Origin: Solibacillus merdavium
Lineage (GTDB): Bacteria; Bacillota; Bacilli; Bacillales_A; Planococcaceae
Length of the DNA: 64,000 nt
Assembly (NCBI RefSeq): GCF_014836935.1
Contig: NZ_JACSPW010000005.1
Span: 124,001-188,000, forward strand
Direction: 5' to 3'
The first letter of the stretch is position 1. Every line of letters begins with the position of its first letter. Shown in pieces: positions 1-8,694 of this stretch. Made by a program: the position numbers and the translations under genes. The notes below the pieces were generated by a model. That model saw only the letters and a program-made list of their open reading frames with translations, ran no database searches and was not told the origin of the DNA.

Positions 1-9
1 TCCACTTTT

Positions 10-1122
10 CTATTCATCGGACTTCACCTTTTTAGGATAAGCGATAATGCGTAAATCTTCCCCAATTCGTGTCACTTCATCAAACTCAACGAGTGAAGCA
101 AAATCAATTGTTTCAACATCGTCTCCGGTAAATGGTGTTATCGAATGTTTGCCGCCTAAGACTTTCGGGGCGATATAGACAATAAATTGATCGATGAAAT
201 TATTCCGTAAAAATGAAGCATTTACAGTACCGCCACCTTCAACCAATAAATGCGTAATTCCCTTTTTATATAATGCTTTTAAAGTTTCCTCCAAATTAAG
301 ACCCGTTGAATTTGCCGTTACTTGTATAATTTCAACACCTTGCTTTTCATATTGCTTAATGTCATTTTCGTTTGCATCGTGTGACGTCACGATAATAGTA
401 CGTGCTTCGGTCGTATTGACTATATGACCATTCAAAGGTGTTCTCAATGTACGATCCAACACAACACGGATTGGATTGCGACCTTGGCGATCTGCAAGAC
501 GGGTTGTCAGTTTCGGGTTATCATTGATCACGGTTTGGACGCCTACGAGTATCCCATCCACTTCATGTCGCAGTTCATGAACATCAGCACGTGCTTCTTC
601 GTTCGTAATCCACTGGGAATGTCCATTATATGTAGCGATTTTGCCGTCCAAAGTCATTGCAAATTTTGCCACAACAAACGGCCGCTCTGTCAGCATATTA
701 TGGATAAAGCGTTCATTTAATTTTTGAGCTTCCTGCTGTAAAATGCCTACTTCTACCTCAATCCCTGCTTCCCGTAAAAGTTTAATTCCGCGTCCTGCTA
801 CTTCAGGGTTCGGATCTTCTGTGGCAACAACAACACGGGCAACTCCACTTTCTTTTACTAGATTTGCACAAGGTGGTGTTTTACCATAGTGGGAACATGG
901 TTCTAACGTCACATAAATAGTAGCTCCTTTTGCATGGTCGCCTGCCATTTTCACTGCATGAACTTCAGCGTGTGGCTCTCCTGCTTTTCGATGAAGCCCT
1001 GTACCTACAATGACACCATCTTTCACAATGACAGCTCCGACTAGTGGATTCGGATTCGTATTCCCTTTTGCACTTGCCGCTAATTGGAGTGCCAGTTGCA
1101 TATAGTCCTGATCTGTTTTCAT
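10..1122 (-). CDS. ribD: Riboflavin biosynthesis bifunctional deaminase/reductase RibD
   Basis: This enzyme deaminates the pyrimidine product of GTP cyclohydrolase II and then reduces its ribosyl side chain, the second and third steps of riboflavin synthesis. The N-terminal cytidine-deaminase-like domain shows the zinc motifs HAEVHA and PCSHYGKTPPC. From about residue 150 there is a RibD_C reductase domain (VAKFAMTLDGKIAT, LVEGGGTVNASF). At 370 aa it is normal family length. I chose the ATG at 1122 because the AGGGGA motif is nine bases upstream; an ATG three codons earlier would touch the RBS. It lies just downstream of ribA, whose stop overlaps this RBS, so the two are co-transcribed. The rest of the rib pathway is not in view. 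Confidence 0.95.
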   Translation of the reverse strand: MKTDQDYMQLALQLAASAKGNTNPNPLVGAVIVKDGVIVGTGLHRKAGEPHAEVHAVKMAGDHAKGATIYVTLEPCSHYGKTPPCANLVKESGVARVVVATEDPNPEVAGRGIKLLREAGIEVEVGILQQEAQKLNERFIHNMLTERPFVVAKFAMTLDGKIATYNGHSQWITNEEARADVHELRHEVDGILVGVQTVINDNPKLTTRLADRQGRNPIRVVLDRTLRTPLNGHIVNTTEARTIIVTSHDANENDIKQYEKQGVEIIQVTANSTGLNLEETLKALYKKGITHLLVEGGGTVNASFLRNNFIDQFIVYIAPKVLGGKHSITPFTGDDVETIDFASLVEFDEVTRIGEDLRIIAYPKKVKSDE

Positions 1123-1136
1123 ATAATTCATTCCCC

Positions 1137-1871
1137 TTAAACTGTTAGCTTTTCAACTAAACCCATGTGTCCAGACTTTTGTACTTTCGTTTGCAAATAC
1201 TGTTCATTTGTTTCGGTTAGGCCACCCCATAAAGGTATATGACCAGCCACTAGAAGCCCGCTTTTTTGCAAGGCGTCCAGCTTTTTCGGGTTATTTGTAA
1301 TAAGTGTCACTGGTTTTGCACGGAGTACTTGTAATACACGGATGGCATCGTCATATGAACGAGTGTCATCTTCAAAGCCTAGTGCATGATTTGCCTCTAC
1401 TGTATCAAATGCTTCCTCTTGTAATAAATACGCGAGTGATTTTGAAAACAAACCAATGCCGCGCCCTTCATGATCTGCCAAATATAATATTGCTCCACAG
1501 CCATGATCGACTATCATTTTCATAGATTCATGCAATTGGTAGCCGCAATCACAGCGTTGTGACCCGAAAATATCACCTGTATGACAAATGCTGTGCATGC
1601 GAATTAAAGCATTCTCATGATGTGTAAAATCGCCATATACTAATACCGATGATTGCTGCCCGAAAGCTAAATTCATCGATGGTATTGACTGTACTACCTG
1701 CTCTTTCGTTAAATCCTTCCCGACAGTAGTCCACGAATACCATTGGAAAGTCGCTTCAAAATCACCTTGTTTTATTGGTAGCTTTACCGGTCCAACAAGT
1801 GCAATATTTTGCAAATCGTCTCGACGGATAAGCTGAATTTTATCTTTTAAAATTGCCATTATATTTTCCAT
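1137..1871 (-). CDS. ribA: GTP cyclohydrolase II (monofunctional RibA)
   Basis: It converts GTP to the diaminopyrimidine precursor of riboflavin. Visible motifs are the zinc cysteines in CHTGDIFGSQRCDC, the catalytic stretch DHEGRGIGL and the GTP-contacting TNNPKK. At 244 aa the protein has no DHBP-synthase (RibB) domain, unlike the fused RibBA of Bacillus subtilis. AAGGTG precedes the chosen ATG by seven bases. It forms a two-gene unit with ribD. No FMN riboswitch is seen upstream; a 15-bp palindrome sits between the promoter and the RBS instead, which suggests protein-mediated control (inference). Confidence 0.93.
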   Translation of the reverse strand: MENIMAILKDKIQLIRRDDLQNIALVGPVKLPIKQGDFEATFQWYSWTTVGKDLTKEQVVQSIPSMNLAFGQQSSVLVYGDFTHHENALIRMHSICHTGDIFGSQRCDCGYQLHESMKMIVDHGCGAILYLADHEGRGIGLFSKSLAYLLQEEAFDTVEANHALGFEDDTRSYDDAIRVLQVLRAKPVTLITNNPKKLDALQKSGLLVAGHIPLWGGLTETNEQYLQTKVQKSGHMGLVEKLTV

Positions 1872-1895
1872 ATATTATCACCTTGTTTCCTTTAA

Positions 1896-1910
1896 GTTAC
1901 TTTACGTAAC
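1896..1910 (-). promoter_or_regulatory. Palindromic operator candidate in the ribA promoter
   Basis: The palindrome GTTACTTTACGTAAC has perfect 5-bp arms around a 5-bp centre. It lies just downstream of the -10 box of the ribA promoter, near the expected transcription start. Its position fits a repressor operator, possibly of the MarR or HxlR (DUF24) type, but the regulator is not identified. Confidence 0.5.
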
Positions 1911-1912
1911 CT

Positions 1913-1941
1913 AGTTTATAATAATAAGTTAATAACGTCAA
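1913..1941 (-). promoter_or_regulatory. SigA-type promoter of ribA-ribD
   Basis: On the minus strand, TTGACG (1936-1941) and TAAACT (1913-1918) are separated by 17 bp. This is a good vegetative promoter match, about 40 bp upstream of the ribA start. Confidence 0.55.
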
Positions 1942-1946
1942 ATAAA

Positions 1947-1984
1947 CCGAAGCAATCTATCATATGATTGCTTCGGCTTTTTTG
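1947..1984 (-). terminator. Rho-independent terminator of panF
   Basis: An 11-bp perfect stem (CCGAAGCAATC and its complement) with an 8-base loop lies between panF and ribA. It is followed by TTTATTT on the minus strand and by a T6 run on the plus strand. Both flanking genes are on the minus strand, so it mainly ends panF. Confidence 0.8.
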
Positions 1985-1993
1985 AAAGGGCTC

Positions 1994-3442
1994 TTAAAAA
2001 TGATAATCCTCTATTTTCTTTACTTTATTTGCAATTAAACTTACAACTACAAATGTAAATAAAGATGCAAAAATAGGAATTGTCACCGAATGCATGCCGT
2101 ATATATTTTCTGCAAAGCTATAAATAACAATATACAGCACTATACCAACAATCATCGAACTAATTGCTCCATATTTATTCGCCTTTTTCCAATAGAGTCC
2201 AAACACAACGCTCCATAGGAATGCTGATTCCAATCCGCCAAACGCAAATAAGTTCAGCATAATTAATAGTTCAGGCGGTTTTACCGCAAAAATAACGACT
2301 GTAATTCCAATAATTGTCGTTACCCAGAAGCTGCGATTTTTAATTTGTGTATCACTAGCTTTTGGATTGATATAATTTAAATAAATATCTTTCACAACAG
2401 TAGAGCTTACTAATATCAACAATGCATTAACCGTCGACATAATGGCCGCCATTGGAGCAGCAAGAACAATTCCTGCTAAAAGAGGTGGTAGTACTTCAAG
2501 CGTTAATAAAGGCATCACCTTATCGCCAACTTCAATCCCTGGCATTACAGGACGCGCAAATACACCGATTAAATGCATTCCGAACATAATTGTTCCAATT
2601 CCTATAGTACCAATTGAAATTGCACGATGTAAGCTTTTTGAATCTTTATAGCTCATTGCACGCACCGCAATTTGAGGTAAACCGATTACACCTAACCCGA
2701 TTAAAATCCAGAACGTTGAAACATATAAAGGAGTTAAGTTTCCTGTTGCTCCAAATGGTGAAACTAAATTCGGATTTTCCGCAACCAGGCCTTGCATTAT
2801 ATTTTCTACACCGCCACCGGCAATTACAGTAGCAATCAATAAAATAACTGTGCCGATAATCATAATCGACCCTTGCAAGGCATCTGTTAATGCCACGGCA
2901 CGGAAACCTCCTATGATTACATATGCTAAAACAGCCACTGCAAAAATCAATAATGCGTTCGTATAGGAAAGCCCAGTCAACGATTCAATTAACCGCGCCC
3001 CACCTACCCATTGTGCTGTCATCGAAGCAAACAGGAAAATAATGATACTTATCGCCGATAAAATAACAATCGTATGACTGTTATAGCGTTTCTTTAAAAA
3101 GTCGATTAATGTAATTGCCTCAATACGACGTGATACAATTGCAAATTTCTTTCCAAGAACCATCAGTACAAAATAGCCGGCAGGAAGCTGCGCCATTGCG
3201 AGCAATACCCAACCTAGACCCGTGTTATAAGCAACACCTGGCCCCCCGATAAAGCTTGATGCACTTCCGTATGTAGCCATCATAGTCATTGCAAGCAGGA
3301 AGCCACCCATTTCACGGCCGCCTAAAAAATATTCCTGCATAAAAGAAGTCGAAGTCCGAACTTGTTTATTTGACCAAATTCCTATTCCGAATATTACGAT
3401 CAAAAATATGAAAAGTGGTACTATTACTTGCCAGTGAATCAT
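1994..3442 (-). CDS. panF: Sodium/pantothenate symporter PanF
   Basis: This is a sodium:solute symporter family (SSS) membrane protein of 482 aa with about 13 hydrophobic segments. The N-terminal region carries the SSS/PanF-like stretch FLGGREMGGFLLAMTMMATY followed by GSASSFIGGPG. It is predicted to import pantothenate for CoA synthesis with sodium. Its upstream partner is a YhdT-family small membrane protein, the same arrangement as yhdT-panF in enterobacteria, which supports PanF over other SSS members. The start overlaps the yhdT end by 4 nt and uses an AGGAGG located inside yhdT, so the two are translationally linked. Confidence 0.9.
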   Translation of the reverse strand: MIHWQVIVPLFIFLIVIFGIGIWSNKQVRTSTSFMQEYFLGGREMGGFLLAMTMMATYGSASSFIGGPGVAYNTGLGWVLLAMAQLPAGYFVLMVLGKKFAIVSRRIEAITLIDFLKKRYNSHTIVILSAISIIIFLFASMTAQWVGGARLIESLTGLSYTNALLIFAVAVLAYVIIGGFRAVALTDALQGSIMIIGTVILLIATVIAGGGVENIMQGLVAENPNLVSPFGATGNLTPLYVSTFWILIGLGVIGLPQIAVRAMSYKDSKSLHRAISIGTIGIGTIMFGMHLIGVFARPVMPGIEVGDKVMPLLTLEVLPPLLAGIVLAAPMAAIMSTVNALLILVSSTVVKDIYLNYINPKASDTQIKNRSFWVTTIIGITVVIFAVKPPELLIMLNLFAFGGLESAFLWSVVFGLYWKKANKYGAISSMIVGIVLYIVIYSFAENIYGMHSVTIPIFASLFTFVVVSLIANKVKKIEDYHF

Positions 3443-3702
3443 TGATGCTTGTCCTCCTCTTCAAGTGAAATATCTTTGAAGAAAAGCTTCATCGCAAGCC
3501 AAATACAAATAATCATAAAAACTGTTCCAGCAATACAGCTATAGAAAAACCAGGCCGGGAACCCTAAAACATATTTATATTGAAGCGGATTGCCTGAACC
3601 GAGTCCATAAGCAAAACCATACCAAATCGAAAAGTTTATTATGACAAGAACAACTCCGATTAATGCTTCTTTATGTGCGATTTTAAAACGCTTATCCTGC
3701 AC
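3439..3702 (-). CDS. yhdT: YhdT-family small membrane protein (panF partner)
   Basis: A small two-helix inner-membrane protein of the YhdT (DUF997) family, usually encoded immediately before panF. The first helix includes IGVVLVIINFSIWYG and the second AWFFYSCIAGTVFMIICIW; the acidic tail ends EEEDKHQ. I prefer a GTG start at 3702 (87 aa), because AGAAAGG lies nine bases upstream. The ATG nine codons earlier has no RBS, and another at 3711 directly abuts it. Its molecular role is unknown; association with pantothenate transport is inferred from conserved adjacency. Confidence 0.8.
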   Translation of the reverse strand: MQDKRFKIAHKEALIGVVLVIINFSIWYGFAYGLGSGNPLQYKYVLGFPAWFFYSCIAGTVFMIICIWLAMKLFFKDISLEEEDKHQ

Positions 3703-3891
3703 AGTAAACATCCTTTCTTTAAAAATCAATTTTACATTGGCAACTTGCTGAGATGCCCTACTTCAATCCTTCTACAAAAGAAGTTGAATAATCTTCTCTA
3801 TCATACGTGGCAAAGCGTTAGAAGAAAAGACTTTCTATATAGAAATGTACAAATCTCACGAAATTCGCAAACAATATTATTAATTTCATCA

Positions 3892-3929
3892 AAAAAACGA
3901 CTTCTAATTATAAATAGACGTCGTTTTTT
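3892..3929 (-). terminator. Terminator of ddh
   Basis: A 10-bp stem, AAAAAACGAC paired with GTCGTTTTTT, around an 18-base loop directly follows the ddh stop. It could act in both directions. Confidence 0.7.
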
Positions 3930-3936
3930 CTTCCAA

Positions 3937-4920
3937 TTAAAGTAATTCTTTTCGCAAGTCTGCTGGAGATTTAGGTGATAGTAAGCCAAACGGAATATCG
4001 AATACCGTTTTAGCTCCTTTATCTCCTTTAGCATGCAGTTTATAGGCTGCACGTGCATAGGCAACTAAAACACTCGATGTAAACATAGGATTTGATTCTA
4101 GATTTAATGAAAACTCTAAAATTTGTTTATCCCCTTCACCTGACTGACCAGAACGAATTACGAAACCTCCATGTGGCATACCTTGATGATTTTCATCAAA
4201 TTCAGTTTCTGTAATGAAATTTACAGACGTATCATAATCTGCAAAATAATTCGGCATTTCTTTAATTTCTGTTTCAATGACGTTTGCATCTGCGCCTTCT
4301 TCCATTACAACATAGCATTCACGAGCATGCTTTTCTCTCGTTGTCAGCTCTGGATTTTCACCATTACGGACACGATTCACCGCTTCTTTAATAGGTAAAG
4401 TATATTGGACTGCTTTTTTCACACCCTTAATGCGACGGACAGCATCCGAGTGACCTTGACTTAAGCCGTCACCCCAAAATGTATATGTATGACCTGCCGG
4501 CAGCACTGCTTCTCCCAACAAACGATTTAAAGAAAATAAACCCGGATCCCATCCAACTGAAATAATCGATACAGTATTATTCTTTTGCGCAACTGCATCT
4601 GCCGCCTCATAAAACGACGGAATATTGGCATGTGTGTCATAGCTATCAATTGTGTTAAACCATTGTGCAAAATGAGGTACTTGCTCCGGTAAATCTGTAG
4701 CAGAACCTCCACATAAAATCATGACATCAATTTGTTCTTTATATTTCGGTGCATCTTTCACTAAATAGACCGGTACATTCGCTGACTTTATGGCAACTGT
4801 ACTAGGGTCTCGACGCGTGAAAACAGCTACCAATTCCATGTCATCATTCTGACTAATCGCTGCTTCTACCCCTCTCCCTAAATTTCCGTAACCTACAATA
4901 CCAATACGAATTTTACTCAT
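3937..4920 (-). CDS. ddh: Meso-diaminopimelate D-dehydrogenase
   Basis: An NADPH-dependent enzyme that makes meso-diaminopimelate from tetrahydrodipicolinate and ammonia in one step, bypassing the acyl branches of lysine synthesis. The N-terminal Rossmann motif is GIVGYGNLGRG. Family stretches follow, including WDPGLFSLNRLL near residue 124 and FWGDGLSQGHSDAVRRIKGV near 150. The length (327 aa) matches the family. Two ATGs are adjacent; the second is better spaced from AGGGGGA. It is a single-gene unit with its own terminator. Confidence 0.93.
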   Translation of the reverse strand: MSKIRIGIVGYGNLGRGVEAAISQNDDMELVAVFTRRDPSTVAIKSANVPVYLVKDAPKYKEQIDVMILCGGSATDLPEQVPHFAQWFNTIDSYDTHANIPSFYEAADAVAQKNNTVSIISVGWDPGLFSLNRLLGEAVLPAGHTYTFWGDGLSQGHSDAVRRIKGVKKAVQYTLPIKEAVNRVRNGENPELTTREKHARECYVVMEEGADANVIETEIKEMPNYFADYDTSVNFITETEFDENHQGMPHGGFVIRSGQSGEGDKQILEFSLNLESNPMFTSSVLVAYARAAYKLHAKGDKGAKTVFDIPFGLLSPKSPADLRKELL

Positions 4921-5166
4921 CATTACTTCCCCCTAGCTTTTACCCTATAATTTACATAGTTATGTGAATTCAGAATTTTCCACTGAATATTCTATCCATC
5001 ATACATTTTCAATATTGTGAATACAATATTTTTCGATTATTCAACAAGTAAATGTCATCTTTTAAGTAATGCACGTTCTATTTCTTGAGAGAGTTTTCAT
5101 TTTCTATTTAGTTCTTATTTTGGTATACTACTAAAGTAAATAAAAAAGATTATATGGGGGAAAGAC

Positions 5167-5628
5167 ATGAAAAAATTATCAGCAATAATGTTAGCGTTTG
5201 CACTAGTGTTTTCAAGTGTAGGTTCGACAATTCTATTCGCTAGCGATGCACAGACAGTTGAAGCAAAGTCTTATAAATCAGGGAAAAAAGGTTTCAGCAA
5301 TAACAACAATAACAACACAAATATTCAAAAAAATAATAATGATGCTACAAACCCAACAACTGCCAAACAAAATAACGGCACAACTGCAAAAAAAGATACA
5401 AATACAGCATCTTCTAATAAAGGCGGTCTTATGAAAGGTCTTATGCTTGGTGGTTTAGCTGGACTATTATTCGGTAGTTTATTTGCCGGTATGGGAATGT
5501 TAGGCAACATTTTAGGCTTACTTATAAACGTTGCAGCAATTGCAGCAATCGTATTCTTCCTAGTTAAAATTTATCAGATCATTAAACGCAAAAAAGATAA
5601 TGAGGTAACAGATACTTGGAAAAGCTAA
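5167..5628 (+). CDS. Small exported membrane protein with Asn/Thr-rich linker
   Basis: A 153-aa protein of unknown function. A signal peptide (MKKLSAIMLAFALVFSS...) is followed by a low-complexity linker rich in Asn, Lys and Thr (residues 35-85). A glycine-rich hydrophobic region comes next (GGLMKGLMLGGLAGLLFG), then a second membrane helix (residues 117-140) and a basic tail. The glycine-rich part resembles regions of Tim44-like bacterial membrane proteins, a weak similarity only. GGGGGA lies four bases before the ATG. The downstream YxcD-like gene overlaps its 3' end and takes its RBS from it. Confidence 0.75.
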   Translation: MKKLSAIMLAFALVFSSVGSTILFASDAQTVEAKSYKSGKKGFSNNNNNNTNIQKNNNDATNPTTAKQNNGTTAKKDTNTASSNKGGLMKGLMLGGLAGLLFGSLFAGMGMLGNILGLLINVAAIAAIVFFLVKIYQIIKRKKDNEVTDTWKS

Positions 5629-5909
5629 CATTACTTGAACAAGATTTAATTAATGCCGTATGTTTATTCCATGCAAAATTCAAAAATGTAACACCTGATG
5701 AAGTTGAAGTCGAGCTTATGTACGATGATGTAGCAGGCTATTCAGCAGAAGCATTCTATAATGGTCAGTTGGATGTATACAACTCAGTCAATTTCATTAT
5801 GGCACTTCGTCTATACATCGACGAGCAACTAGGCCGCGACTCAATGTCAGCACGTATTTCACTCGACATTGATGATGAAGAAGGCATGGTTGCAAACGTA
5901 GAGTTTTAA
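5616..5909 (+). CDS. YxcD-like DUF2653 family protein
   Basis: A 97-aa acidic soluble protein (for example DPDEVEVELMYDD-type acidic stretches and a DIDDEEG tail) resembling the YxcD/DUF2653 family, whose function is unknown. The start is TTG at 5616, with GAGGT nine bases upstream inside the preceding gene, giving a 13-nt overlap. Such coupling suggests that the membrane protein and this cytoplasmic protein act together. A strong terminator follows at once. Confidence 0.8.
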   Translation: MEKLTLLEQDLINAVCLFHAKFKNVTPDEVEVELMYDDVAGYSAEAFYNGQLDVYNSVNFIMALRLYIDEQLGRDSMSARISLDIDDEEGMVANVEF

Positions 5910-5924
5910 TTAGATAAATTATTA

Positions 5925-5957
5925 GTGTTGAAACATAACGTTTCAGCACTTTTTTTA
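5925..5957 (+). terminator. Terminator after the YxcD-like gene
   Basis: A 10-bp stem GTGTTGAAAC/GTTTCAGCAC with a 5-base loop is followed by a run of T residues. Confidence 0.85.
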
Positions 5958-5979
5958 TTGGATTTTTACCGAATATACA

Positions 5980-6020
5980 GAAAGCCCCGAAACTTGTTCG
6001 CGACAAATTTCGGAGCTTTC
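5980..6020 (-). terminator. Terminator of the yhgE-like gene
   Basis: Inverted repeat GAAAGCCCCGAAA/TTTCGGAGCTTTC with one mismatch and a 15-base loop, 20 bases past the yhgE-like stop. The T-tract on the minus strand is modest. Confidence 0.55.
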
Positions 6021-6040
6021 ATATTTACATAATGGCTGTT

Positions 6041-8353
6041 TTAAACAGTCGGTTGAGCTTCCACTTCCGGTGTATACTTTGTCGTAAGAGTTTTGTAGCT
6101 TACGATAAATGCGATGAAAGCCAACACCGACGCCCCTACTAAATAGATGGCAAGGATTGCGGCATTAGAAGATAGTAACGAAACATCTCCTAATGAAATA
6201 ACCGATTTAAAGCCTGATATCGAATACGTAAATGGTAAGAACGAACTTACTGCCTGTAAGTTTTCCGGCAACATCGGAATTGGTAAATTCGAACCTGTAA
6301 TCGATAATTGCGCTACTACTAACACAAGTGCGACAAAGCGTCCGATATGACCTGCAACCGATACTAGGAAGAAGATAATTGACATGAATACAATACTTAC
6401 AAAAATAGCGAATAGAATGAATAACAATACATTATCTACCGATAACTGTAATACTAGTAGCGTAAATACAGTAACGAGCACCGCCTGTATTGTTGCAAAC
6501 ATTGCTAATTGCATCCATTTACTAACGAACCAGCTTACCGCTGATTTTGGCAGTACTGCTGGCTTCTTGAAATCAACAAATAGTGATAATACAAGCATAC
6601 CTACGAATAATGCTAACGATAAAATATACGGTGCTGTTGAATCACGGTAATATTCATATGGATTCACCTTCTCACCAGCTAGTACTACTGGTGAAGAGAA
6701 CATCGCAATATTTTCATCGGTAATTCGTAATGACGCCACTTGATCACGTCCACCTTCTAAACCAGTAGCTAAATCAGATGAACCTGCTTGAAGACGATTA
6801 ACTCCATCATTGATTGAAGTAACGCCCTCTGTCATCGTTTGCCAGCCTACAGCTACCGTTTCATTTCCAGTACTTATTTGTGTTAGGCCGTTTTTCAGGT
6901 TAGAAACACCTGCGCCCAACTGATTCCAAGAGCTTGTTAACGTTTGGTTACCATTGGCTACTTGTGAAGCACCACTAGCTAATTGAGTGGCACCTGATAC
7001 TACCGCTTTTTGTCCGTTTACTAACTGACCCACTCCTGCTACTGTCTGGCCTTGACCTGTTACGAGTGCATCAATGCCGCCTACAATTGTTTTTTGACCA
7101 ACGATTGCACTTTCCAATCCTGTCGTTAAGCTTGGCATCGATTGTGCGATTTGTTGGGCACCATTATTTAAAGCGCTTGCACTTTGAACAGCAACCGGAT
7201 AAATTGTCGCTAATTCTGTTAAGCCTTCACTTAAAGCCAATAAATTAGCACGATATGTTTCCAGGCCTGGTGCTTGTGCCAACCCTTGCAGAAGTTGTGC
7301 GCCTTGACCTAATTGCTCAATATCCGCTTGTTTTGATTGAAGAACTGTAGCCAATTGAGCTAAGCCATTAGCTAACCCCGGATTAGCTGCAGTTCCATCA
7401 CCTATAGCAATTCCTGCATATAACTGATTCGCACCAGTTGATAGTTGTTGTAAACCATTTAATAAATTTTCCGAACCCGGCTGTAATTGTTGCAGACCAT
7501 TATAAACCTGATTCGTTGCCCCTTGGATTGAAGTTAAGCCAGCTAAAACTTGTTCAGAACCGTTCTTTAGTTGACCTGCCCCGTTTGCTACTTCTTTCGC
7601 TCCACTAGCTAAACGGTTAATATTACTTGTCCCGCCATTAATAGCAGATAAAATTTGACCTGCACCATCATCGGCAGTTTTTGCACCAACAGCTAGTTGA
7701 TTAATATCGGCTGATTTATCAGTTAATGATGATAGCAATGTGTTCGTGCCTTCAGCTAGCTGTTCTGTACCAGTTAGAATTTGCTTCGACCCATCTGCAC
7801 CACTTGCAAATCCAGTCTCAATATCTGTAAATCTAGCAAATACTGTTCTGGCATAAGTTGCAGTAATCTTGTCCCCTAGTTGTTCACGAAGCTTTTCCAC
7901 CGCACTATTCGTCACTTGGGCACCCATGAAATTTAAGCCTTCATTTTGGATGTATCGAAGCTCTGGTACTTGCGGATTTGCATCAAGTACTGTAGTTACC
8001 TTTTGTGAAAAGTCCTCAGGTACTTCCACTACTAAATAAAATTCCTGCTTTTCGAGCCCATCCATTGCCTCTTTTTCTGTAACGAAATGCCACCCCAATG
8101 ATTTACTTTCCTTCAATGTTTCCATTAAATCATTGCCGACATTGATCGGTTGACCACTTGATACACCGCCTGCATCTTTATTGACGAATGCGACCGGCAA
8201 ATTATCCAAATTGTCATATGGCCCCCATGTAGCAGAAAGCAATACAGCTACATAAACAATTGGAATTAACATAACGCCAATCAATGTAAAAAGTAATCCT
8301 TTGCGATTTTTGAGCGAACTTAGCTCTTTTCCGAACAACTGAAATGACCCCAT
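6041..8353 (-). CDS. yhgE: YhgE/Pip domain membrane protein
   Basis: A 770-aa protein of the YhgE/Pip family, related to ABC-2-type permeases. One N-terminal helix (residues 20-42) precedes an extracytoplasmic region (YVAVLLSATWGPYDNLDNLPVA onward). Residues 190-540 are a long repeat-rich segment of short units of the form L-x-x-G-x-x-x-L-x-x-G (TQLASGASQVANG, VSNLKNGLTQISTG). Five or six C-terminal helices follow. Family members act as phage receptor (Pip) or in export-associated envelope functions; the substrate is unknown. Start: GGGGGG lies five bases before the ATG. A palindrome upstream fits TetR-family control, as B. subtilis yhgE neighbours the TetR gene yhgD. Confidence 0.88.
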   Translation of the reverse strand: MGSFQLFGKELSSLKNRKGLLFTLIGVMLIPIVYVAVLLSATWGPYDNLDNLPVAFVNKDAGGVSSGQPINVGNDLMETLKESKSLGWHFVTEKEAMDGLEKQEFYLVVEVPEDFSQKVTTVLDANPQVPELRYIQNEGLNFMGAQVTNSAVEKLREQLGDKITATYARTVFARFTDIETGFASGADGSKQILTGTEQLAEGTNTLLSSLTDKSADINQLAVGAKTADDGAGQILSAINGGTSNINRLASGAKEVANGAGQLKNGSEQVLAGLTSIQGATNQVYNGLQQLQPGSENLLNGLQQLSTGANQLYAGIAIGDGTAANPGLANGLAQLATVLQSKQADIEQLGQGAQLLQGLAQAPGLETYRANLLALSEGLTELATIYPVAVQSASALNNGAQQIAQSMPSLTTGLESAIVGQKTIVGGIDALVTGQGQTVAGVGQLVNGQKAVVSGATQLASGASQVANGNQTLTSSWNQLGAGVSNLKNGLTQISTGNETVAVGWQTMTEGVTSINDGVNRLQAGSSDLATGLEGGRDQVASLRITDENIAMFSSPVVLAGEKVNPYEYYRDSTAPYILSLALFVGMLVLSLFVDFKKPAVLPKSAVSWFVSKWMQLAMFATIQAVLVTVFTLLVLQLSVDNVLLFILFAIFVSIVFMSIIFFLVSVAGHIGRFVALVLVVAQLSITGSNLPIPMLPENLQAVSSFLPFTYSISGFKSVISLGDVSLLSSNAAILAIYLVGASVLAFIAFIVSYKTLTTKYTPEVEAQPTV

Positions 8354-8382
8354 AAAATCCCCCCTTTTTGAACTATTACTAA

Positions 8383-8413
8383 TATACGAATGAATTAAGA
8401 CTCATTACGTATA
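8383..8413 (-). promoter_or_regulatory. TetR-like operator candidate upstream of yhgE
   Basis: The core AATGAATTAAGACTCATT has 5-bp AATGA/TCATT arms, extended by TATACG on the left and CGTATA on the right. It lies 30-60 bp upstream of the yhgE-like start. No tetR gene is visible in the window. Confidence 0.4.
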
Positions 8414-8694
8414 TACATAAATATATTCTAAGTTTTTACATATTTCTACTATAAAATGTAAATATTTTCTCTATGGTACGTGAATTTTGTTCATATTAAT
8501 ATTCAAAAAATAGGACAAAGTAATTGTTATATAACAATCTATCATAGTATATTCGTCCATTTTTCAGAATATTCTATCTGCAATCATTATTTAACGATAA
8601 AATAATGATTCATTTTACATAATAATATTGCTAAAAAAAAAAATAAAAAAACCACTAAAATAGTCGCCTAAATTAGTGGTTTTTAAAGTGTTTA
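8414..8694. other. AT-rich intergenic region with a palindrome
   Basis: No gene is seen between the yhgE-like promoter and the surface nucleotidase. The region is very AT-rich. It contains a palindrome at 8583-8609 (ATCATTATTT/AAATAATGAT, 7-base loop) of unknown role and the nucleotidase terminator. Confidence 0.5.
8648..8683 (-). terminator. Terminator of the SLH-nucleotidase gene
   Basis: A 10-bp stem AAAACCACTA/TAGTGGTTTT with a 16-base loop; on the minus strand it runs into a long T-rich tract. Confidence 0.8.

Noticed and set aside
1872-1993. FMN riboswitch upstream of ribA
   Set aside because: The spacer is only 122 bp, part of which is the panF terminator, and none of the RFN conserved blocks is present.
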